Positions 33,519 through 42,595 are shown, numbered from the stretch's first letter. The stretch is DNA of 64,000 nt from Acinetobacter sp. HY1485 (GCF_027568475.1 NZ_JANKZG010000002.1:62001-126000); one strand, 5' to 3'. A program made the numbers and translations. The notes: generated by a model not told the origin, from the letters alone.

Positions 33519-33552
33519 AGTATATTTTTATCTATAATGATAGAAATATACT
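33519..33552. repeat. AT-rich inverted repeat with TATAAT in its loop
   Basis: Arms of 14 bases (AGTATATTTTTATC / GATAGAAATATACT, one G-U/T mismatch) flank the six-base loop TATAAT. It lies between the HopJ-like and lipoprotein genes. It may be a weak terminator, or an operator covering the -10 box of the lipoprotein gene, which starts 16 bases later. I cannot tell which. Confidence 0.5.
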
Positions 33553-33567
33553 TAAATTAAAACTCAA

Positions 33568-33798
33568 ATGAAAAGTGTACTCTCTTTAAGCCTTATTTTC
33601 CTCGCAGGTTGTAGTACAGTGCCTGAAAACGAAGCAGATCATCAACGCCGATTGGCAAAGACACATAGCGATGTGATTAATACCCTCGACCCTTCGACTA
33701 TTTATAATCAACAACAAAATGGCAGTGGATTATTACTTGATAAAAATCCCACATATAAAAACAGCGACTCAAAATACATGTTTAGACATGTACATTAA
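33568..33798 (+). CDS. Small lipoprotein, unknown function
   Basis: A 76-residue protein with a clear lipobox (LAGC, Cys15) after a hydrophobic signal segment. The mature part is about 60 residues, polar, rich in Asn, Gln and Asp, with no recognisable domain. Small lipoproteins of this kind are common in Acinetobacter. I do not recognise the family. Confidence 0.7.
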   Translation: MKSVLSLSLIFLAGCSTVPENEADHQRRLAKTHSDVINTLDPSTIYNQQQNGSGLLLDKNPTYKNSDSKYMFRHVH

Positions 33799-33836
33799 AC
33801 TTAATTTTTTATGGCATGACTATCTTGATGTGAAGT

Positions 33837-34085
33837 TTACTCATACATCGTTGCCGCATACAGAATATGGGCTAATATTTTCCAATCTAAGCAATTTGAA
33901 TTGAGTTTATTTAGCGCTTCTTGATCGCCAATATTGTTAAAGTAACCATCCATATCTTCTACCCAACTTTCTATACCCCCTAAATAATCAGGTAAATTAG
34001 AGTTATAGCAAGTAGACGTATGCTGTTGAAGCGTTCTCATAAACTCTAAAAAGTCTTCACGCGTTTTAATTTGAGAGATATTCAT
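33837..34085 (-). CDS. DUF7660-like small protein
   Basis: An 82-residue acidic protein with a pattern I associate with DUF7660: FLEFMRTLQQ, then GGIESWVEDMDGYFNN near residue 38, and DWKILAHILYAATMYE at the end. The function is unknown. Its ATG lies 20 bases inside the end of crcB, so translation is probably coupled, and it would share the fluoride riboswitch upstream of crcB. Family assignment is from memory of the W-x-x-D-M-x-G-Y pattern. Confidence 0.7.
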   Translation of the reverse strand: MNISQIKTREDFLEFMRTLQQHTSTCYNSNLPDYLGGIESWVEDMDGYFNNIGDQEALNKLNSNCLDWKILAHILYAATMYE

Positions 34086-34443
34086 ATAAACCTATACCTG
34101 CAAAAGTACATAACAGCGCACCAATCACATGTAGAGAAATCGCAAGCATTGCCGTGGAAAAACGACCTTGTTGTAAAAGTGATACAATTTCGACAGAGAA
34201 AGTAGAGAATGTGGTTAGTCCGCCACAAAACCCTGTGATCACAAATAATTTATAATTTGGACTTAGATCACTTTGTGCAAAATAGGCGATGGCAAAGCCA
34301 ATAATAAAGCCACCAATCCAATTAACGGCAACGGTACCAAGGGGGATATGAGGATAAATTGAATTAAGTTTTAATCCAATAAACCATCTAGACCAACCAC
34401 CCAATACAGAACCTAAAGCAATTGCAAACAAAGCATAATACAT
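34066..34443 (-). CDS. crcB: Fluoride channel Fluc (CrcB)
   Basis: A 125-residue protein with four membrane segments. GSVLGGWSRWFIG near residue 11, GTVAVNWIGGFIIG near 36 (the Asn is part of the pore) and GFCGGLTTFSTFS near 73 (the Phe/Thr/Ser fluoride track) are CrcB/Fluc signatures. It forms a dual-topology dimer that lets fluoride leave the cell. It is preceded by a fluoride riboswitch and overlaps a DUF7660 gene. Confidence 0.96.
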   Translation of the reverse strand: MYYALFAIALGSVLGGWSRWFIGLKLNSIYPHIPLGTVAVNWIGGFIIGFAIAYFAQSDLSPNYKLFVITGFCGGLTTFSTFSVEIVSLLQQGRFSTAMLAISLHVIGALLCTFAGIGLYEYLSN

Positions 34444-34477
34444 TTAACGCACTCCTAAAAATGGATAGAGCACGCAC

Positions 34478-34512
34478 AAAAACCTACGCACCCTATCAAT
34501 TGGGTTCGCAGG
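34478..34512 (-). terminator. Riboswitch expression-platform terminator
   Basis: On the minus strand CCTGCGAACCC pairs with GGGTGCGTAGG (one mismatch, one G-U) around an 8-base loop, followed by TTTTT. Its 5' arm shares the CCT that closes the aptamer, so the aptamer and terminator compete. This is the expected design of an ON switch: fluoride binding prevents termination. Confidence 0.8.
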
Positions 34513-34566
34513 CATCATTAGCTCATCATGAGCGGTTTGTAATAGGAAGAATGCCATTTCCTTATC
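34508..34566 (-). ncRNA. Fluoride riboswitch (crcB motif) aptamer
   Basis: On the minus strand the sequence contains GGCATTCTTCC, then AAACCGCTCATGATGAGC, then TAATGATGCCT. This is the crcB motif: the GGCAU strand pairs with AUGCC, and the loop and UGAUG elements match the known pseudomonad example closely. It ends about 65 bases before the crcB start codon. Fluoride binding stabilises the pseudoknot and turns on crcB. Sequence agreement with the family is high. Confidence 0.92.
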
Positions 34567-34583
34567 TTTAAATTACTGTAAAA

Positions 34584-35753
34584 CTATTTGGTTTTCAAGT
34601 AATCATGCACACCTTGTGCCGCTGTCCGCCCCGTAGAGAAACATGCTGTCAGTAAATAGCCCCCTGTAGGTGCATCCCAATTCAACATCTCTCCACAGCA
34701 AAACACATGCGGGTTACTTTTAAGCTGTAACTGTTTGGTCAATACATCGGAGCGTACGCCCCCTGCACAACTAATCGCTTCTTCAATCGGGCGAAAACAT
34801 TTCAGTTCAATTTTTAATTGCTTAATGATTTGCGCAAGTTGTTCGGGGTGCTGCCAGATCTCTTTTGCAATAATTTCTCGTATCAAATTGGCTTTGGCAC
34901 TGTCTAAACCTGCTTTACGCCATGTATTTGCCATAGACTGTTTTTTATTAGGCTTTAATTTTTTTACTAAATCATCAATAGTTAAATCGGGCAATAAATC
35001 AAGCGTGAGCGTCATATCTTGCTCACGTAATTGACGATTGAGCTTGTAAACCACGCCACTTTCTAACCCATAATGTGTAATTACAATATCGCCTTGGGCT
35101 TTATAGTGTGGGTCTACCCATGCTTCAATTCGTTTAAGCGGTTGCCCAAACACAGGCTGCATAAACTCAGACCATTTGTATTCAACCCCTGCATTACTTG
35201 GCATAAAAGGTTGAATATCTGAAGATTTAAGCCACTTTTGCCATGCCCCATCACTACCCAAACGTGACCAAGACACCGCACCACATGCCAAAACAATGGC
35301 ATCAAAACATTGCGATGGTTGCTGTTCAAATGTAAGGGTATTACGTGTTAGAGCTGTACAACGATGACGATAATGGAACCGAACACCTGTATCAGCTAGT
35401 CGCTTTAACCATGCCCGTAGCAATGGCGCAGCTTTCATTTCTACAGGAAAAATCCTGCCTGAACTCCCGACATAAGACTCAATACCCAAGCCTGTCATCC
35501 ATGCTTGAATGGCTTTAGCATTAAACTGCTCAATGCCTGCTTGTAACCAAGCAGATTGATCGTAACGGGCAATAAATTGCTTTAATGGTTCTGCATGAGA
35601 AATATTTAGACCTGTCTTGCCTGCCATTAAAAACTTACGGGCAGCCGATGGCATTTGCTCAAAAATATGAATCTCATAATTGTACTGACTCAAAAATTCT
35701 GCTGCCATGAGCCCTGCAGGTCCTGCCCCCACAATTGCCACCGTTTTAGCCAT
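34584..35753 (-). CDS. HI0933/BaiN-type flavoprotein (TIGR03862 family)
   Basis: A 389-residue FAD-binding protein. The dinucleotide motif VGAGPAGLMAAEFL is at residues 8-21, and the GKTGLNISHAEPL segment (near 46) and the C-terminal CCGEMLNWDAPTGGYLL are family signatures. It belongs to the HI0933-like (BaiN/RdsA) group of NAD(P)H:flavin oxidoreductase-like proteins. The substrate is not known. Its start overlaps the end of the TrmB-like gene by 8 bases. Confidence 0.9.
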   Translation of the reverse strand: MAKTVAIVGAGPAGLMAAEFLSQYNYEIHIFEQMPSAARKFLMAGKTGLNISHAEPLKQFIARYDQSAWLQAGIEQFNAKAIQAWMTGLGIESYVGSSGRIFPVEMKAAPLLRAWLKRLADTGVRFHYRHRCTALTRNTLTFEQQPSQCFDAIVLACGAVSWSRLGSDGAWQKWLKSSDIQPFMPSNAGVEYKWSEFMQPVFGQPLKRIEAWVDPHYKAQGDIVITHYGLESGVVYKLNRQLREQDMTLTLDLLPDLTIDDLVKKLKPNKKQSMANTWRKAGLDSAKANLIREIIAKEIWQHPEQLAQIIKQLKIELKCFRPIEEAISCAGGVRSDVLTKQLQLKSNPHVFCCGEMLNWDAPTGGYLLTACFSTGRTAAQGVHDYLKTK

Positions 35754-36384
35754 GTTGCGCTTGCCCTAGTAACGGCTCAAATGCATCAAAACGTGTTGTG
35801 TAGCCTTGTGGTTTTGTAATAATCAGCTGTTGGCATAGCTCGCCACGTTCTAAATATTTAATCTCAAAATGTGTACGTGCCGATGTCTTTGCAATTACTT
35901 CTTTTTTGTAGGGTAATTGCCATACGTTTTGCAATTGCTGTTCTGCTTCTTCAATGTATTCCACAATATTACTGGCAAGCGTAATGGTACCGCCTACTTG
36001 TAAACGCGATAAAATAAATTCAAAAAATGGCATATTTAACCAACGCTGTGCCGAATTGTGTGGCTCAGGATTTGGATATAAAATAAAAAACTGCTCAACT
36101 TGGGCAGGATACAACGCATGGGTAATCCAAGGTAATGCATCGGCATGAATGGGCGTCAGACTATTTAAGTTAAGTACGGCATGCTGTTTTTGCATGGCTT
36201 CAAATTTTTCTTTTGTACGTTCAATCGCATACAATTGAGTTGTAGGGTTTTCTTGGCTAAATAAAACCGCATGTTTACCCTTACCTGCTCCAATTTCTAC
36301 CGTAACTGCTGTACGTTTAATCGGTTGAAAATCACGAGGCGCAACCATATATTGTGCTTGAAATTGACGAATTTGCATAACCAA
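35746..36384 (-). CDS. TrmB-like SAM-dependent methyltransferase
   Basis: A 212-residue class I methyltransferase with the SAM motif VEIGAGKGKHAVLF near residue 29 and YAIERTKEKFEAM (motif II). The central FILYPNPEPHNSAQRWLN segment resembles the PDPWPKKRH-block of tRNA m7G46 methyltransferase TrmB, but the Trp and Lys residues differ. It may be a TrmB paralogue or a related enzyme for another substrate. It overlaps the flavoprotein gene. Confidence 0.75.
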   Translation of the reverse strand: MVMQIRQFQAQYMVAPRDFQPIKRTAVTVEIGAGKGKHAVLFSQENPTTQLYAIERTKEKFEAMQKQHAVLNLNSLTPIHADALPWITHALYPAQVEQFFILYPNPEPHNSAQRWLNMPFFEFILSRLQVGGTITLASNIVEYIEEAEQQLQNVWQLPYKKEVIAKTSARTHFEIKYLERGELCQQLIITKPQGYTTRFDAFEPLLGQAQHG

Positions 36385-36445
36385 ATCAAAATCACTAAAA
36401 ATTAGTGTAAGTCTAACCTAATTTAAATCTCAAAAGGTATTTTCA

Positions 36446-36619
36446 ATGACTCAAAAATTTTCATGTCCACGCTGTGGTGAGCCTTCAACATGGCACGGTA
36501 ATGATTTTCGTCCGTTTTGCTCAGAACGTTGTAAACTCATAGACCTTGGTGCTTGGGCAAATGATGAGTATCGCCTGCCTACTCAAGATGCTCCACAAGC
36601 CGAAAATTCTGAAGAATAG
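36446..36619 (+). CDS. yacG: DNA gyrase inhibitor / zinc protein YacG
   Basis: A 57-residue protein with the YacG zinc pattern C-x2-C-x15-C-x3-C: CPRCGEPSTWHG, then FRPFCSERCKLIDLGAWAND. Zinc is bound by the four cysteines. E. coli YacG inhibits gyrase by binding GyrB. The acidic tail is typical. It is divergent from the TrmB-like gene, 60 bases away. Confidence 0.95.
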   Translation: MTQKFSCPRCGEPSTWHGNDFRPFCSERCKLIDLGAWANDEYRLPTQDAPQAENSEE

Positions 36620-36815
36620 AGATATCCTTATCTTAATATCTACTGTTAAATAAATGGAAGTTTTAATAAAATTAATAAAAACAATTACTTAAGTCTATTT
36701 AACTTTTAGTCGTATCTTTATGATCTGTGCTTAAATAAGCAAAGCAATTTTTCTTATTTCTCAAAATAACGTGGTTTGGCGTTAATACATACACGTTGTA
36801 TTTAGAGATAAGAAG

Positions 36816-37385
36816 ATGCGTTTTAAAGTAGTGGCTGTTTCGGGGAGTGTATCCTCCCCATCTAAAACAGAAATATTAATTCAAACAATTATTGATCAAT
36901 TTAAAGAAACTCAAGAGATTGATGTTCATTTTGTTAAACTCAGTACTATTGGGCGTGATTTAAGCGGTGCATTGTTTCGCTCAGAACTCCCCACTCATAT
37001 TGAAAATGATTTAACAGCAATTGAAAACGCAGATTTACTCGTTGTGGGTACACCTGTTTATCGTGCTTCTTTTACAGGTTTATTCAAACATTTATTTGAT
37101 TTTGTCGATCAAAATGCTCTGATTGATGTGCCTATTTTGCTATCTGCATCAGGTGGTAGTCACCGCCATGCGTTAATTTTAGAGCATCAATTACGCCCAT
37201 TATTTAGTTTTTTTCAAGCGCATACCTTACCAATTGGGGTATATGCCATTGATAATGATTTTAAAAACTACCAAGTTACTAGTTCTGCTTTAGACAACCG
37301 CATTCAACTTGCTGTACAACGCGCGCTTCCATTTTTGAACCATGAAAAAACCAAGAAAATTGGTTTAAAAGTTTTGGAGGCTTAG
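36816..37385 (+). CDS. msuE: NAD(P)H-dependent FMN reductase, MsuE/SsuE type
   Basis: A 189-residue flavodoxin-like reductase: AVSGSVSSPSKTEIL (phosphate loop, near 8) and GTPVYRASFTGLFKHLFD (near 80) match the MsuE/SsuE family. It supplies reduced FMN to the monooxygenase encoded two genes on. It is the first gene of an alkanesulfonate operon; the 196 bases upstream hold no gene and probably the promoter. Confidence 0.9.
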   Translation: MRFKVVAVSGSVSSPSKTEILIQTIIDQFKETQEIDVHFVKLSTIGRDLSGALFRSELPTHIENDLTAIENADLLVVGTPVYRASFTGLFKHLFDFVDQNALIDVPILLSASGGSHRHALILEHQLRPLFSFFQAHTLPIGVYAIDNDFKNYQVTSSALDNRIQLAVQRALPFLNHEKTKKIGLKVLEA

Positions 37386-37386
37386 C

Positions 37387-38325
37387 ATGAAAATTCAATT
37401 AATTTTAAGTAGCTTTATCTTTTTGACTGCTTGCTCATCTTCTCAAACACCGCAAGAACAACAAACAATTAAAGTTGGCTTTCAAAAATCGACACTCAAC
37501 GCTATTGTTTTAAAAACCAATGAAGATTTATTAAAAAAATCATTTCCCAATACCAAAATTGAATGGAAAGAATTTCCTGCAGGACCACAAATGCTTGAGG
37601 CATTATCAGCAGGCTCTATTGATTTTGGCTCTGTGGGTAATACACCGCCTATTTTTGCTCAAGCCGCCAATAAAAATATTCGTTATGTGGCATATGAGAA
37701 TGTACACCCAAAATGGCAAGCAGTTTTAGTTCCCAAAGATAGCCCTCTTATCAATATCACACAGCTAAAAGGCAAAAAAATTGCCGTACAAAAAGGCTCA
37801 AGTGCACACGATTTACTTGGACGCGTTTTACAAAAAGCCCATTTGACTTGGGCGGATATTCAACCTGTTTGGCTTGCACCTGCAGATGCACGGGCAGCGC
37901 TAGATAAAAAAGCAGTAGATGCATGGGCAATTTGGGAACCATTTTTAACTGCGGCTGAAGTTGAAGGTCAGGCTCGTCCGCTCATTGAAGGCGATCAATT
38001 TGAAACCACCTATAACTTTTTAATTGGACAACCCGACTTTATTAAAAATCATCCCACAGAAACACAAAAGTTTATTCAAGCCAATAATGATGCTGCCCAA
38101 TGGGTTGTTGAACATCCTCAGCAAACTTTAGATCTTTACCAACATGCAATTGGTTTAGATAAAAATATTACCCAAAAAGTTTTAGCTAAGAAATACCAAC
38201 CCTCATTACTACACCCTATTACACCAACCGTGATTACAGCACAGCAAAATATTGCAGATCGATTTACACACGATCAGGTCATTCCACAAAAAATTAATAT
38301 TCAACAAGCAGTTAATTCACAATAG
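37387..38325 (+). CDS. ssuA: Sulfonate ABC transporter substrate-binding protein, lipoprotein form
   Basis: A 312-residue solute-binding protein with a lipobox (LTAC, Cys16) instead of the usual cleavable periplasmic signal. IKVGFQKSTLNAIVLK opens the mature domain, and LSAGSIDFGSVGNTPPIFAQAA plus LKGKKIAVQKGSSAHDL are SsuA/NrtA-family segments. It would capture alkanesulfonates for the SsuBC transporter. A lipid anchor on an SsuA is unusual for gram-negatives but would still hold it in the periplasm. Confidence 0.9.
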   Translation: MKIQLILSSFIFLTACSSSQTPQEQQTIKVGFQKSTLNAIVLKTNEDLLKKSFPNTKIEWKEFPAGPQMLEALSAGSIDFGSVGNTPPIFAQAANKNIRYVAYENVHPKWQAVLVPKDSPLINITQLKGKKIAVQKGSSAHDLLGRVLQKAHLTWADIQPVWLAPADARAALDKKAVDAWAIWEPFLTAAEVEGQARPLIEGDQFETTYNFLIGQPDFIKNHPTETQKFIQANNDAAQWVVEHPQQTLDLYQHAIGLDKNITQKVLAKKYQPSLLHPITPTVITAQQNIADRFTHDQVIPQKINIQQAVNSQ

Positions 38326-38334
38326 GAGCATGTC

Positions 38335-39477
38335 ATGAAAATTTTTTGGTTTATTCCTACCCATGGCGATAGCCGTTACTTAGGTACGTCTAAAGGCTCA
38401 CGTGTTGTGGATTATGCTTATATGAAGCAAATTGCAATAGCGGCTGATCATTTAGGATACGAAGGTGTTCTACTACCGACAGGTCGCTCGTGTGAAGACC
38501 CTTGGATTACAGCGGCTAGTTTAATTGATGCCACACAACGCCTTAAATTTTTGGTGGCATTACGTCCAGGTGTAACAACACCTGCTTTAGCAGCACGTAT
38601 GGCATCTACATTTGACCGTTTATCTAATGGACGCGTCCTGCTTAATTTAGTCACAGGTGGCGATGCCAATGAGCTTAAAGGCGATGGTTTATACGAAGAT
38701 CATGCATCACGTTATCAAACTGCCAACGAGTACGTTAAAATTTGGCGGGAAATTTTAACTCGTTCACATCAAAATGAAGAATTTACTTTTCACGGCGAAA
38801 AACTTAGTGTAGATAATGCTCGATTGCTCTATCCACCAGTCCAAAAACCTTATCCTCCACTTTGGTTTGGCGGTTCGTCTGAACCTGCAATTGAACTTGC
38901 TACAGATCAAGTAGATACATATCTCACATGGGGTGAACCGCCTGCTGCTGTTAAAGAAAAATTAGATATTGTTAAACAAAAAGCACAAGCCAAAGGTAGA
39001 ACGCTTAACTACGGTATTCGCTTACATGTCATTGTGCGAGAAACAAATGAAGAAGCATGGCAAGCAGCAGAAGACTTAATCAAATATGTAGATGATGAAA
39101 CGATTTTGTTTGCCCAACAAAAATTCTCAAAAATGGACTCTGTGGGTCAGCAACGGATGGCAAAGCTTCATAATGGTAGCCGTGACAATCTAGAAGTTTC
39201 ACCTAATTTATGGGCAGGGGTTGGCTTAGTTCGTGGTGGTGCAGGTACAGCACTTGTGGGTGATCCGCAAACGGTGGCGACACGCATCCAAGAATATGCA
39301 GATTTAGGTATTAGTACCTTTATTTTTTCAGGCTATCCCCACTTAGAAGAAGCGATTCGGTTTGCAGAACTTGTATTTCCACTCTTACCTTTGGAAACAC
39401 AACAAAAAATACAACAATATCAGGGGCCAAGAGGCGAAATCGTTGCTAATCACAGCCAACCGCAAGGAAGTACCTAA
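38335..39477 (+). CDS. ssuD: FMNH2-dependent alkanesulfonate monooxygenase
   Basis: A 380-residue luciferase-like TIM-barrel enzyme close to Ssu[20 protein letters not shown] at the N-terminus, [15 protein letters not shown] near 50 (with a Cys at the active-site position), and [26 protein letters not shown]. It cleaves alkanesulfonates to sulfite and an aldehyde using FMNH2 and oxygen, releasing sulfur when sulfate is scarce. The stop overlaps the ssuC start by one base. Confidence 0.96.
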   Translation: MKIFWFIPTHGDSRYLGTSKGSRVVDYAYMKQIAIAADHLGYEGVLLPTGRSCEDPWITAASLIDATQRLKFLVALRPGVTTPALAARMASTFDRLSNGRVLLNLVTGGDANELKGDGLYEDHASRYQTANEYVKIWREILTRSHQNEEFTFHGEKLSVDNARLLYPPVQKPYPPLWFGGSSEPAIELATDQVDTYLTWGEPPAAVKEKLDIVKQKAQAKGRTLNYGIRLHVIVRETNEEAWQAAEDLIKYVDDETILFAQQKFSKMDSVGQQRMAKLHNGSRDNLEVSPNLWAGVGLVRGGAGTALVGDPQTVATRIQEYADLGISTFIFSGYPHLEEAIRFAELVFPLLPLETQQKIQQYQGPRGEIVANHSQPQGST

Positions 39478-40226
39478 TGCATAAAATCGTACCGTGGATT
39501 CTGCCTATTAGCTTACTCAGCTTATGGCAAATTTCTTCTATGCTGGGTTGGTTAAATCCTCAAATTTTACCTTCACCCAGTGCAGTTGCCATGGCTTTTT
39601 GGCGGTTACTGTTATCGGGTGAGTTATGGGTGAATGTTAAAATTAGTACCCAACGTGCCTTAATGGGACTTGCTGTAGGAGGTGGACTAGGTTTCATTCT
39701 AGGCCTCCTCAATGGTAGTTCTAAACTATGTTCGCACTTTTTAGACACTACCTTACAAATGGTACGTAACATTCCTGCTTTAGCGCTTATTCCATTAGTT
39801 ATTTTGTGGTTTGGAATAGATGAATCGGCAAAACTCTTTTTGGTTTCTGTGGGTGTATTTTTTCCAATTTATATCAATACCTATCATGGCATTCGATCAG
39901 TTGATCCCGACCTCATTGAAATGGGTCAAAGTTATGGACTCAACCGTTGGCAACTGTATAAAGAAATTGTACTACCGGGTGCAATGCCTTCTATCTTAGT
40001 CGGTTTACGTTTTTCTTTAGGTTTAGTTTGGGTACTTTTAATTGTGGCAGAAACTATTTCCGCGCAATCCGGTATTGGCTATATGACCATGAATGCACGG
40101 GAATTTTTACAAACTGATGTTGTACTTGTAGGAATTTTACTCTACGCCTTTTTAGGCAAGTTAGCAGATATTTTTGCACAACTTTTAGAGCGTTATTTTT
40201 TGCGTTGGCATATAGGATATAAATAA
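39477..40226 (+). CDS. ssuC: Sulfonate ABC transporter permease
   Basis: A 249-residue permease with about six membrane segments. The [26 protein letters not shown] stretch (near residue 142) is the EAA loop that contacts the ATPase. It pairs with SsuB to import alkanesulfonates. Its ATG shares a base with the ssuD stop codon, and ssuB begins 1 base after its stop. Confidence 0.95.
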   Translation: MHKIVPWILPISLLSLWQISSMLGWLNPQILPSPSAVAMAFWRLLLSGELWVNVKISTQRALMGLAVGGGLGFILGLLNGSSKLCSHFLDTTLQMVRNIPALALIPLVILWFGIDESAKLFLVSVGVFFPIYINTYHGIRSVDPDLIEMGQSYGLNRWQLYKEIVLPGAMPSILVGLRFSLGLVWVLLIVAETISAQSGIGYMTMNAREFLQTDVVLVGILLYAFLGKLADIFAQLLERYFLRWHIGYK

Positions 40227-40227
40227 G

Positions 40228-40935
40228 ATGAGTATTCAAATTAAAATTTCAAACTTACATAAACATTATGCAAATGCGCATGTCCTTCAAAACTTAAATT
40301 TGTCGATTGGTGCAGGTGAATTTGTTGCAGTTGTGGGCAAAAGTGGTTGTGGCAAGAGCACTTTATTACGTTTGATTGCCAACTTAGAACAACCTAATCA
40401 AGGCTATATTCAAGATCAGCAACAAAACATCTTAAAACCAAGTGATATTCGTGTCATGTTTCAAGATGCACGCTTACTGCCTTGGAAAACAGCTATTGAT
40501 AATATTAAACTTGGACTCAACACCACACACTCAGCCAAAGCATTACAGTTTTTAGAAAAAGTGGGGCTAAAAGAAAAAGTAAATCTTTGGTCAAATCAAC
40601 TTTCAGGTGGGCAAAAACAACGTGTAGCACTTGCACGTGCCTTATTACATCAACCCAATGTCTTATTATTTGATGAACCTCTAGGTGCACTGGATGCTTT
40701 AACACGCTTAGACATGCAACAACTCATTGAGCATTTATGGCTTGAACATCAATTTACTTCTGTACTAGTGACCCATGATGTGAGTGAGGCAGTGCAATTG
40801 GCTGATCGCATTATTTTGCTTGATGAAGGCAAAATTGCGAAAGAATTTAAAGTAGATTTAGCTCGCCCTCGTGTAAAAAACCATGCGTTCTTTGAAATTG
40901 AAAAAACCGTTTTAAACAGCATACTACATGCTTAA
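40228..40935 (+). CDS. ssuB: Sulfonate ABC transporter ATP-binding protein
   Basis: A 235-residue ATPase: Walker [10 protein letters not shown] (near 36), signature LSGGQKQR, Walker [13 protein letters not shown] and switch His (VTHD). It powers the SsuABC importer. It is the last gene of the msuE-ssuA-ssuD-ssuC-ssuB operon. Confidence 0.95.
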   Translation: MSIQIKISNLHKHYANAHVLQNLNLSIGAGEFVAVVGKSGCGKSTLLRLIANLEQPNQGYIQDQQQNILKPSDIRVMFQDARLLPWKTAIDNIKLGLNTTHSAKALQFLEKVGLKEKVNLWSNQLSGGQKQRVALARALLHQPNVLLFDEPLGALDALTRLDMQQLIEHLWLEHQFTSVLVTHDVSEAVQLADRIILLDEGKIAKEFKVDLARPRVKNHAFFEIEKTVLNSILHA

Positions 40936-40997
40936 TTATTAAGCTTGGCATTCTTTATGCATATCTTTGCTTGTCTCTTGATATGGAACGAATGCCA

Positions 40998-42281
40998 ATG
41001 CAAAAAATTAAAAACTCGCTCTTTTTACAAGTCATTATTGCAGCAGGTATTGGCATTTTACTGGGTATTAATGCACCACAATTTTCTATTTCTTTACAAA
41101 TTTTAGGCGATAGTTTTATTCGCCTCATTAAAATGCTCATTGCACCACTTATTTTTTGTGTCATTGTAACGGGCATTTATAATGTTGGAGACCTTAAAAA
41201 AGCAGGTAAAGTGGGGTTAAAAACCCTCATTTATTTTGAGCTGATGACCACTATTGCATTGGTATTAGGTGTTGTTGTGGCTTATATATTTAACCCCGGA
41301 CAAGGCATGAAGATTGATCTTCATACTTTAGATAGTAGTCATCTAAACCAATATACCGACCATATTCATGCGGTTAATAATATTTCAGACTTTATTTTAA
41401 ATATTATTCCGCAAAGTGCGATGGGTGCTTTTATTAACGGCGATGTGTTACAAGTTATTGTATTCGCCATTATTTTTGGTTGTGCTTTAAGTTGTTTACC
41501 TCAAGACGTAAAACAACCTGTGGCATCATTATTGGATAAGATTTCCCAAATTATTTTTAAAATGATGGCAATCATCATCAAACTTGCCCCACTTGGCGTG
41601 ATGGGTGCTGTGGCATATACCATTGCAAAATATGGTATTGGTTCTTTATCTCATCTACTTTATTTTGTTCTGATTTATTACGTTGCCATTTTCTTTTTTG
41701 TGTTTGCAATTCTTGGTAGTGTACTTTATTTATTTGGGTTTAATATTTTTAAAGTTATCAGCTACTTTAAAGAAGAACTTTTGGTGGTATTAGGCACAGC
41801 TTCTTCAGATGCCGTTTTGCCCCAAGTAATGGATAAACTTAATAAACTTGGTGTGCAATCTAATATCGTCAGTTTAGTTATACCTGCAGGGTATTCATTT
41901 AATTTAGATGGTTTTTCAATTTATCTTACACTTGCTGTGGTATTTATTGCACAAGCTACAGGTGTGAATTTATCACTACATGATTTAGCCATTTTGCTTG
42001 TAATTGCTGTGTTTACCTCAAAAGGTGCTCATGGTATTCCGGCTTCTGCCATTGTTGTGCTTGCAGCAACGCTGTCTAGTTTTCCTGCCATCCCTGCTGT
42101 TGGATTAGTACTTATTTTATCGGTTGATTGGTTTGTTGGAATGGTACGTGCAGCTAGTAATTTAGTGGGTAACTGCGTTGCGACATTGGTTATTGCAAGT
42201 ATGGAAAAAGAAATTAATTACACTGAAGCCCATCTTGTATTAACCATACCTAAAAAGGAGAAAGTTTTAACTCCGTTATAA
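40998..42281 (+). CDS. dctA: Dicarboxylate/amino acid:cation symporter, DctA type
   Basis: A 427-residue membrane protein with the DAACS fold. VIPAGYSFNLDGFSIYLT (near residue 297) and SNLVGNCVATLVIAS (near 392) match the HP2/TM7-8 signatures of DctA-type C4-dicarboxylate carriers. DctA takes up succinate, fumarate and malate with protons or sodium. An upstream in-frame TTG and two further ATGs exist; I chose 40998 because the family usually starts just before the first hydrophobic helix and a GGA lies 9 bases upstream. The ssuB gene ends 63 bases before this start; whether the two are co-transcribed is not clear. Confidence 0.85.
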   Translation: MQKIKNSLFLQVIIAAGIGILLGINAPQFSISLQILGDSFIRLIKMLIAPLIFCVIVTGIYNVGDLKKAGKVGLKTLIYFELMTTIALVLGVVVAYIFNPGQGMKIDLHTLDSSHLNQYTDHIHAVNNISDFILNIIPQSAMGAFINGDVLQVIVFAIIFGCALSCLPQDVKQPVASLLDKISQIIFKMMAIIIKLAPLGVMGAVAYTIAKYGIGSLSHLLYFVLIYYVAIFFFVFAILGSVLYLFGFNIFKVISYFKEELLVVLGTASSDAVLPQVMDKLNKLGVQSNIVSLVIPAGYSFNLDGFSIYLTLAVVFIAQATGVNLSLHDLAILLVIAVFTSKGAHGIPASAIVVLAATLSSFPAIPAVGLVLILSVDWFVGMVRAASNLVGNCVATLVIASMEKEINYTEAHLVLTIPKKEKVLTPL

Positions 42282-42302
42282 TTACAGAAAAATTATTTAA
42301 GA

Positions 42303-42348
42303 GTGGGTATGCCAGAGTATTAAAGACTAATACCGCACGGCAACCCAC
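42303..42348. other. Compound hairpin in the 314-base gap after dctA, function unknown
   Basis: The sequence GTGGGT-A-TGCC (42303-42313) pairs with GGCA-ACCCAC (42339-42348) with one bulged A. Inside, GTATTA (42317-42322) pairs with TAATAC (42328-42333) around a 5-base loop, with small internal loops between. The structure is 16 base pairs long in total. No T run follows closely on either strand, so it is not a standard terminator. I see no ORF and no other feature in the rest of this gap (42282-42595). Confidence 0.55.
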
Positions 42349-42595
42349 CCTATATCAAGAGTTTTTGCTTTAGAGTTTATTAAAATAACTTTGAGTTCCA
42401 CGTAAAATACATATGCAGATATTCTATTGTTTTTTTAAGGCTAATTTACTGCCCCAAAAGTAAACTAATTTACAAAAGTTCAATTTTTTTCAATCTTACT
42501 GCAAAAAAAAATGAGCTCGTCTATTACTTGGTCTCAAACTAAAAAACTACCCACTATTATAGTTTAGGATAAAAAATTGCTAAAAACGTTTATGT

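Noticed and set aside
42282..42595. Possible tRNA gene in the gap after dctA
   Set aside because: The hairpin is a single bulged stem; no cloverleaf or T-loop sequence can be formed.
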